From the NCBI GenBank assembly GCA_035939615.1, contig DASZFP010000143.1:1-11662 (forward strand): DNA of 11,662 nt, in the 5' to 3' direction. Both the position numbers and the translations under genes were made by a program. A model generated the notes under the pieces. The model had not been told where the DNA came from and searched no databases. It saw nothing but the letters and a program-made list of their open reading frames with translations. Source of the stretch: VBCK01 sp035939615 (GTDB lineage Bacteria; Pseudomonadota; Gammaproteobacteria; Burkholderiales; Burkholderiaceae_F). Below, one piece after another: positions 8,101 to 11,662 of the stretch (position 1 is the first letter of the stretch; each line of letters begins with the position of its first letter).

Positions 8101-8580
8101 GTGCGCTCCTTTCCATCGCTTCTCGTTTCGGCGGCACTGGCTGCGTTGCTCTGCGCTGCATCGCCGGCGGCGGAATTGCCGTACGACGAGCACGCCAACG
8201 CGTCCGAGCAGATCGGCCAGGCTCTGCTGGCAGCGCAAGCCGCGCATAAGAACGTCCTGCTGGTGTTCGGCGCGAACTGGTGTCCGGACTGCCGAGTGCT
8301 CGATCTGGCGCTTCATGGCAAAGACGCAACTTCGATCAGCGATCGCTTTGTGATCGTCAAGGTCGATGTGGGCAATTTTGACAAGAACCTGGACTTGGTC
8401 AAGCGCTATGGGGTGCCGCTGCGCAAGGGCATTCCGGCCGCTGCGTTGGTGAGCGGCGAGGACAAGTTGCTCTACGTCACCAAGGCCGGCGAGCTGGCCG
8501 CTGCACACCGGATGGCTGAACCTGCGATCGTCGATTTCTTTACTCGAATGGTCGCGGACGCCGCGCCCGCGGGGCGCTGA
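8101..8580 (+). CDS. Exported thioredoxin-fold protein with CPDC motif
   Basis: This is a small periplasmic thioredoxin-family protein, likely acting in thiol reduction or exchange or in metal handling in the envelope. The GTG at 8101 is chosen because it gives a compact Sec signal peptide (VRSFPS, then a hydrophobic stretch, ending near ASPAA, about 24 residues). In-frame starts also exist at ATG 8050, GTG 8062 and further upstream, none with a clear ribosome site, so the start is uncertain. The product is 159 residues. The domain shows the strand NVLLVFGANW, the redox pair Cys61-Pro-Asp-Cys64 and a cis-proline segment KGIPAA (Pro112). CPDC differs from the CGPC of cytoplasmic thioredoxin, and the sequence looks closer to the Thioredoxin_7/DsbD-gamma-like group. 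Its stop is 18 bp before the barrel gene, suggesting one transcript. Partner and substrate are unknown. Confidence 0.85.
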   Translation: MRSFPSLLVSAALAALLCAASPAAELPYDEHANASEQIGQALLAAQAAHKNVLLVFGANWCPDCRVLDLALHGKDATSISDRFVIVKVDVGNFDKNLDLVKRYGVPLRKGIPAAALVSGEDKLLYVTKAGELAAAHRMAEPAIVDFFTRMVADAAPAGR

Positions 8581-8589
8581 GCTCCGCTC

Positions 8590-8595
8590 GGAGGA
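8590..8595 (+). promoter_or_regulatory. Ribosome binding site GGAGGA for the barrel gene
   Basis: This strong Shine-Dalgarno in the 18-bp gap after the thioredoxin gene decides the GTG start at 8599, although the spacing is short. The nearby ATG at 8597 is followed at once by TGA and cannot be the start. Confidence 0.6.
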
Positions 8596-8598
8596 AAT

Positions 8599-9657
8599 GT
8601 GACTTCAACCAGGCTGCTTGACAGCGGCATCGGCAGCCTTGCGCCCGGCACCCTCTTCGGGCGTCGCACCCGCCTCGCCGCGGCCGTCGCGCTGCTGGCG
8701 CTCGCCTGCGGCGAGCAGGCGCATGCCTGCGCGACCTGCGGCTGCACCCTGTCGAAGGACTGGCTCGGTCCGCAGCTCGGTTCGGTCTCGGGTTGGGCAG
8801 TGGGCATCTCGTACGATCAGATCGACCAGAATCAGATGCGTGCCGGCAGAACCGACATCGGCCAGGCTGCCGCGCAGGCGATCCTCAATCCCCCAGGTCA
8901 TACCGGAAACGAGGTCGAACTGCAGACGTTGAGCCGTACGATGACGCTCGGCGTCGACTACAACACCGCCGACTGGGGCGTCAGCATCCAGATTCCATTC
9001 GTGGCCCGCTACCACACGACGCTGCAGGACGGCACGCAAGCGGGCTACAACTTCAACAAGTACGACAAATTGGGAGACGCCCGCGTCCTGGTCAAAGTGG
9101 GCCTGACCGATATTTTGGGTCTGCCCGACTCTTTGGGCGTCGGCGTGATCGCGGGCCTGAAGCTGCCCACCGGCAACACGAACGAGCCGTTCAACGGCCC
9201 GGCCGGCGGGATCGTCGACCCCAGCCTGCAGCCGGGTACGGGTTCGACCGACCTGCTGTTCGGCGGCTATTACAGCGGCGGCGTCGACAAGTTCGGCTGG
9301 TTCGCGCAGGGCCTGTGGCAGCACGCCGTCGCCTCGGCGGCTGGATACACGCCGGGCGATGCGATCACGGTCAACGCGGGGCTGCGATACGCCGACGTGG
9401 GCCAGGCCGTGGTACCCCTGTTCCAGGTCAATTACATTCACCGAAACATCGACCGGGGCAACCTGGTCAACGTCGAGTTCGATGGCAGCCCGCTCACGGG
9501 CGGCGACCTCGTGTACGTTGCGCCGGGCGTTTCGGCCAGGTTGGGCGCCGGATTCAGCGCCTACGGATACGTTCAGTTTCCCGTGTACCAGGACGTCAAG
9601 GGCGTGCAGCTGACCCCGAAGGAGATCTACTCGGTCGGGATTCGGAAGACCTTCTGA
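8599..9657 (+). CDS. Outer-membrane beta-barrel protein with N-terminal CATCGC motif
   Basis: I do not recognise a characterised homologue. The GTG at 8599 gives 352 residues. A long signal peptide has Arg-rich FGRRTR followed by AAAVALLALAC and ends AHA, predicting cleavage before Cys44. The mature chain would begin CATCGCTLSKDW, and Cys44, Cys47 and Cys49 are its only cysteines. The remainder has alternating polar/hydrophobic strands rich in Gly, Tyr and Asn (for example TMTLGVDYNTADWGVSIQIP and LLFGGYYSGGVDKFGWFAQG). It ends in Phe (SVGIRKTF), the usual terminal signal for BAM-dependent barrels. An outer-membrane barrel or transporter-like role is therefore likely. The three-cysteine head could bind a metal or be a substrate of the exported thioredoxin encoded just upstream; this is inference. 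A lipoprotein reading is less likely, since AHAC is a poor lipobox. Confidence 0.8.
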   Translation: MTSTRLLDSGIGSLAPGTLFGRRTRLAAAVALLALACGEQAHACATCGCTLSKDWLGPQLGSVSGWAVGISYDQIDQNQMRAGRTDIGQAAAQAILNPPGHTGNEVELQTLSRTMTLGVDYNTADWGVSIQIPFVARYHTTLQDGTQAGYNFNKYDKLGDARVLVKVGLTDILGLPDSLGVGVIAGLKLPTGNTNEPFNGPAGGIVDPSLQPGTGSTDLLFGGYYSGGVDKFGWFAQGLWQHAVASAAGYTPGDAITVNAGLRYADVGQAVVPLFQVNYIHRNIDRGNLVNVEFDGSPLTGGDLVYVAPGVSARLGAGFSAYGYVQFPVYQDVKGVQLTPKEIYSVGIRKTF

Positions 9658-9669
9658 CCTTCATACGAA

Positions 9670-9675
9670 TACAAT
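9670..9675 (+). promoter_or_regulatory. Possible -10 element TACAAT upstream of regB
   Basis: The 80-bp gap between the barrel gene and regB has a locally AT-richer patch with TACAAT, one base from consensus TATAAT. No matching -35 is seen at the proper distance. AAGGAG at 9706-9711 looks like a ribosome site but has no in-frame regB start behind it, because the frame has TGA at 9717-9719. Weak evidence for a separate regB promoter. Confidence 0.25.
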
Positions 9676-9737
9676 CGCATCAACGGACCTTGCTCCACCC
9701 ATGTGAAGGAGCTGCCTGATCAGCTCTTCGGCACCCA

Positions 9738-11045
9738 ATGGCTGACCCGGCAGCGGCCCCAAGCCCGACCGCAGCGCCGGTCCCCGTCGCGAAAGACGTC
9801 GCATCCGGCGCGCGGCGCCTGATGGCGATGCGCTGGATCGCGATCGCCATCCAGCTCGCTTTTGTGCTGGTTGCCTCGGTTTTTTTCGACGCCCCGATCT
9901 CTCTGACGCCGGTCCTTGCGATCTGCGCGCTTCAGGCCCTCCTGAATCTGCCTTCCTTGTGGCGGTGGGTCGCGGCCGCGGCATCGGAGCGAGTCGCCGC
10001 TTTCTCGCAGATGCTGATCGACGTTCTTGCGCTCACCGGGATCGCTTATTTCGCCGGCGGGGCATCCAGCCCGCTGATCTCGCTCTACCTGCCACTGATC
10101 GCGGTGGCCGCGACCATCCTGCCGCCTCGCCTTGCCTCGCTGCTCGCGGCGATCTCGATCGGGTGCTACTCGTTGGTGAGCCTGGTACACGTACCGACCC
10201 ATGTACACGATCCGGCCGAGGCGTTCCGGAGCCATCTGATCGGCATGTGGGTGATCTTCGTCTGCTCGGCGCTCACCATTTCGTGGTTCGTGGTCCGTTT
10301 GAATGCCACGATTCGAAATCGCGACGCGGCCCTGGCCGCGGCCCGGGAGACTGCGCTTCGCAACGAGCGGGTGGTCGCGCTCGGCAATCTGGCAGCCGGG
10401 GCAGCGCACGAGCTCGGAACTCCGCTCGCGACGATGGCCGTCGTGGTGGGGGAGCTGGCGGCCGATCCCTCGCTGTCGCCCCAGGTGAAGTCCGATGTGG
10501 ACCTGGCGCTTGCCCAAGTGCGGGAATGCAAGCGGATCATCACCCGCCTGGCAGCGCGCGCGGGCAGCTCACGCGCCGAAGCCGTGCAGCCGGTGTCGGC
10601 GGATGCCTGGATCGAGCAACTGGTCGAGCGCTGGCGCCGGCAGCGCCCTCAGGTCGTGCCGGACGTCAGGATCGAGGGCGCGATCCCCGGGCCGCGCATC
10701 GCCGCCGACGTAACGCTCGAGCAGGCGCTCTTGAACCTCTTCAACAATGCTGCAGATGCGAGCCCGGGTCAGGTCGGGATCCACGCTGGCTGGGACTCAC
10801 AGCATGTCCAGGTGGACGTGCTCGACCGGGGCAAGGGCATCTCGCCGGAGATATCGGGCCGACTCGGCCTGGATTTGGTGTCGACGCGCGACGAAGGCAG
10901 CGGCATGGGCGTCGTGCTGGCCCTGTCAGCGGTCGAGCAGAGCGGCGGGACGCTGTCGTTCACGAACCGGGCGGGCGGGGGCACACTCGCGCAAGTGCTC
11001 CTGCCGCTGACCTCCATTGGCGCCAATGCCGCCCACGGGTTCTGA
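9738..11045 (+). CDS. regB: RegB/PrrB-type redox sensor histidine kinase
   Basis: RegB-family kinases sense the redox state of the quinone pool and a cytoplasmic cysteine, then phosphorylate RegA to adjust respiration, carbon and nitrogen fixation and related pathways. The ATG at 9738 is the first in this frame after a TGA at 9717; no clear ribosome site precedes it. The 435-residue protein has six predicted membrane helices (about 33-50, 58-75, 88-106, 112-130, 132-150, 166-188). Between helices 3 and 4 lies GGASSPL (107-113), aligning with the GGxxNPF quinone motif of RegB. The H-box is AHELGTPLAT with His224, the form typical of RegB. Cys264 in VRECKRI matches the position of the redox-active Cys265 of Rhodobacter capsulatus. 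The ATPase domain has NLFNNAADA (333-341), DRGKG (from Asp363) and GSGMG. It is followed immediately by regA. Confidence 0.9.
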   Translation: MADPAAAPSPTAAPVPVAKDVASGARRLMAMRWIAIAIQLAFVLVASVFFDAPISLTPVLAICALQALLNLPSLWRWVAAAASERVAAFSQMLIDVLALTGIAYFAGGASSPLISLYLPLIAVAATILPPRLASLLAAISIGCYSLVSLVHVPTHVHDPAEAFRSHLIGMWVIFVCSALTISWFVVRLNATIRNRDAALAAARETALRNERVVALGNLAAGAAHELGTPLATMAVVVGELAADPSLSPQVKSDVDLALAQVRECKRIITRLAARAGSSRAEAVQPVSADAWIEQLVERWRRQRPQVVPDVRIEGAIPGPRIAADVTLEQALLNLFNNAADASPGQVGIHAGWDSQHVQVDVLDRGKGISPEISGRLGLDLVSTRDEGSGMGVVLALSAVEQSGGTLSFTNRAGGGTLAQVLLPLTSIGANAAHGF

Positions 11046-11064
11046 AGCGTCCGCCGCGGCTGCA

Positions 11065-11613
11065 ATGAACAGTGGCTGGGGAGAGCTGTTGCTTGTCGAC
11101 GACGATCCCGCGTTCGCGCGCGTGCTCGGGCGCGCGCTCAGCGCACGGGGATTTACGGTGTATTCGGCCGCCTCGGCCGCCGAGGCCGTCGCACAGTTGA
11201 ATTCCGACAGTGCCATCCGGCCCGATTTCGCCATTCTGGATCTGAATCTCGGAGGCAGCTCCGGGCTGAAACTGATCGGCGCGGTTCGACAAGTCAATCC
11301 CGAATGCCGCATCGTTGTCCTGACGGGATACGCCAGCATTTCGACCGCGGTGGACGCGATCAAGTTGGGCGCCGACCAATACCTGGCAAAGCCGATCGAA
11401 GTCGATGCCATCGTGCGCTCGCTGACCGACGTTCGGGCGCCGGACGACGACGATGCCGGCGAAGGCACGCTGTCGGTTTCACGTCTGGAGTGGGAGCATA
11501 TCCAGCGCGTGCTGACCGAAAACGGCGGCAACATCTCGGCAACGGCACGGGCCCTGAAGATGCATCGCCGCACATTGCAGCGCAAACTCGCCAAGCGTCC
11601 CGTGCGCGAGTGA
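11065..11613 (+). CDS. regA: RegA/PrrA-type response regulator with Fis-like HTH
   Basis: This is the DNA-binding partner of the RegB-like kinase, activating or repressing redox-controlled genes when phosphorylated. The ATG at 11065 gives 182 residues, the usual RegA size, starting MNSGWGELLLVDDDP. An in-frame ATG at 11026 would add 13 residues and overlap regB; neither has a clear ribosome site. The receiver domain has the acidic pocket Asp12-Asp13-Asp14, phospho-acceptor Asp59 in AILDLNL, a Thr in VVLTGYAS and Lys109 in LAKP. The C-terminal Fis-type helix-turn-helix starts at EWEHIQRVL and ends RRTLQRKLAKRPVRE, a typical RegA ending. The linker reads APDDDDAGEG, without the run of prolines found in Rhodobacter RegA. 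Its start lies 19 bp after the regB stop, so the pair is surely co-expressed. Confidence 0.92.
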   Translation: MNSGWGELLLVDDDPAFARVLGRALSARGFTVYSAASAAEAVAQLNSDSAIRPDFAILDLNLGGSSGLKLIGAVRQVNPECRIVVLTGYASISTAVDAIKLGADQYLAKPIEVDAIVRSLTDVRAPDDDDAGEGTLSVSRLEWEHIQRVLTENGGNISATARALKMHRRTLQRKLAKRPVRE

Positions 11614-11633
11614 TCTCGGGCCCTCACCCCCGT

Positions 11634-11660
11634 CCCCTCTCCCGCTGCGCGGGCGAGGGG
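11634..11660. repeat. C-rich inverted repeat after regA (dispersed repeat or terminator hairpin)
   Basis: CCCCTC (11634-11639) pairs with GAGGGG (11655-11660), and CCCGC (11641-11645) with GCGGG (11649-11653), around a TGC loop with one T/C mismatch. It lies 20 bp after the regA stop, preceded by CCCTCACCCCCGT. Strings of this kind recur between genes in many high-GC proteobacterial genomes. It could also end the regBA transcript, but the window stops before any T-run could be seen. Confidence 0.6.
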
Positions 11661-11662
11661 CG

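Noticed and set aside
8605..9441. 278-codon minus-strand open frame opposite the barrel gene
   Set aside because: The + frame has a signal peptide, strong ribosome site and terminal Phe; the antisense product shows no features.
9701..9711. ATG and AAGGAG ahead of regB as an alternative gene start
   Set aside because: ATG is followed directly by TGA, and the regB frame has a stop at 9717-9719, so this signal cannot start regB.
1..11662. Mobile element, CRISPR, tRNA or rRNA content
   Set aside because: No transposase or integrase sequence, no spaced direct repeats, and no tRNA or rRNA signature was recognised on either strand.

Overview
The window is about 11.7 kb of very GC-rich DNA (roughly two thirds G+C) in which every recognisable gene lies on the + strand. 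It most resembles a betaproteobacterial chromosome, probably Burkholderiales. The reasons are the N-terminal sequence of the SMC protein, the smc-zipA-ligA gene order, a ZipA protein with an enlarged soluble part, and a RegB/RegA-type redox two-component pair. This placement rests on remembered family features, not on a search.

Region 1 (1-7936) is a tightly packed run of five genes. It holds smc (5' end cut off by the window), zipA, ligA, a methylthioinosine/methylthioadenosine-type phosphorylase and a peptide deformylase. Gaps are 10, 20 and 8 bp, and the last pair overlaps by 4 bp, so they are probably co-transcribed. The first three serve chromosome compaction, anchoring of the FtsZ ring to the membrane and sealing of DNA nicks. 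The last two serve nucleoside/methionine salvage and N-terminal protein maturation.

Region 2 (7937-8100) is a 164-bp intergenic stretch. It carries a consensus -35 hexamer and a perfect 18-bp palindrome, the strongest regulatory-looking signal in the window.

Region 3 (8101-11613) is a second + strand set of four genes. It encodes an exported thioredoxin-fold protein with a CPDC active site and an outer-membrane beta-barrel whose only mature cysteines form a CATCGC motif at the predicted new N-terminus. It also encodes a six-TM RegB-like sensor kinase and a RegA-like response regulator. The two halves may form one envelope redox or metal module controlled by RegBA. That link is inference from adjacency, the cysteine content and possible RegA half-sites in the palindrome.

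The last 50 bases hold a C-rich inverted repeat that looks like a dispersed intergenic repeat or terminator hairpin. No RNA gene, transposase, CRISPR array or integration scar was seen.
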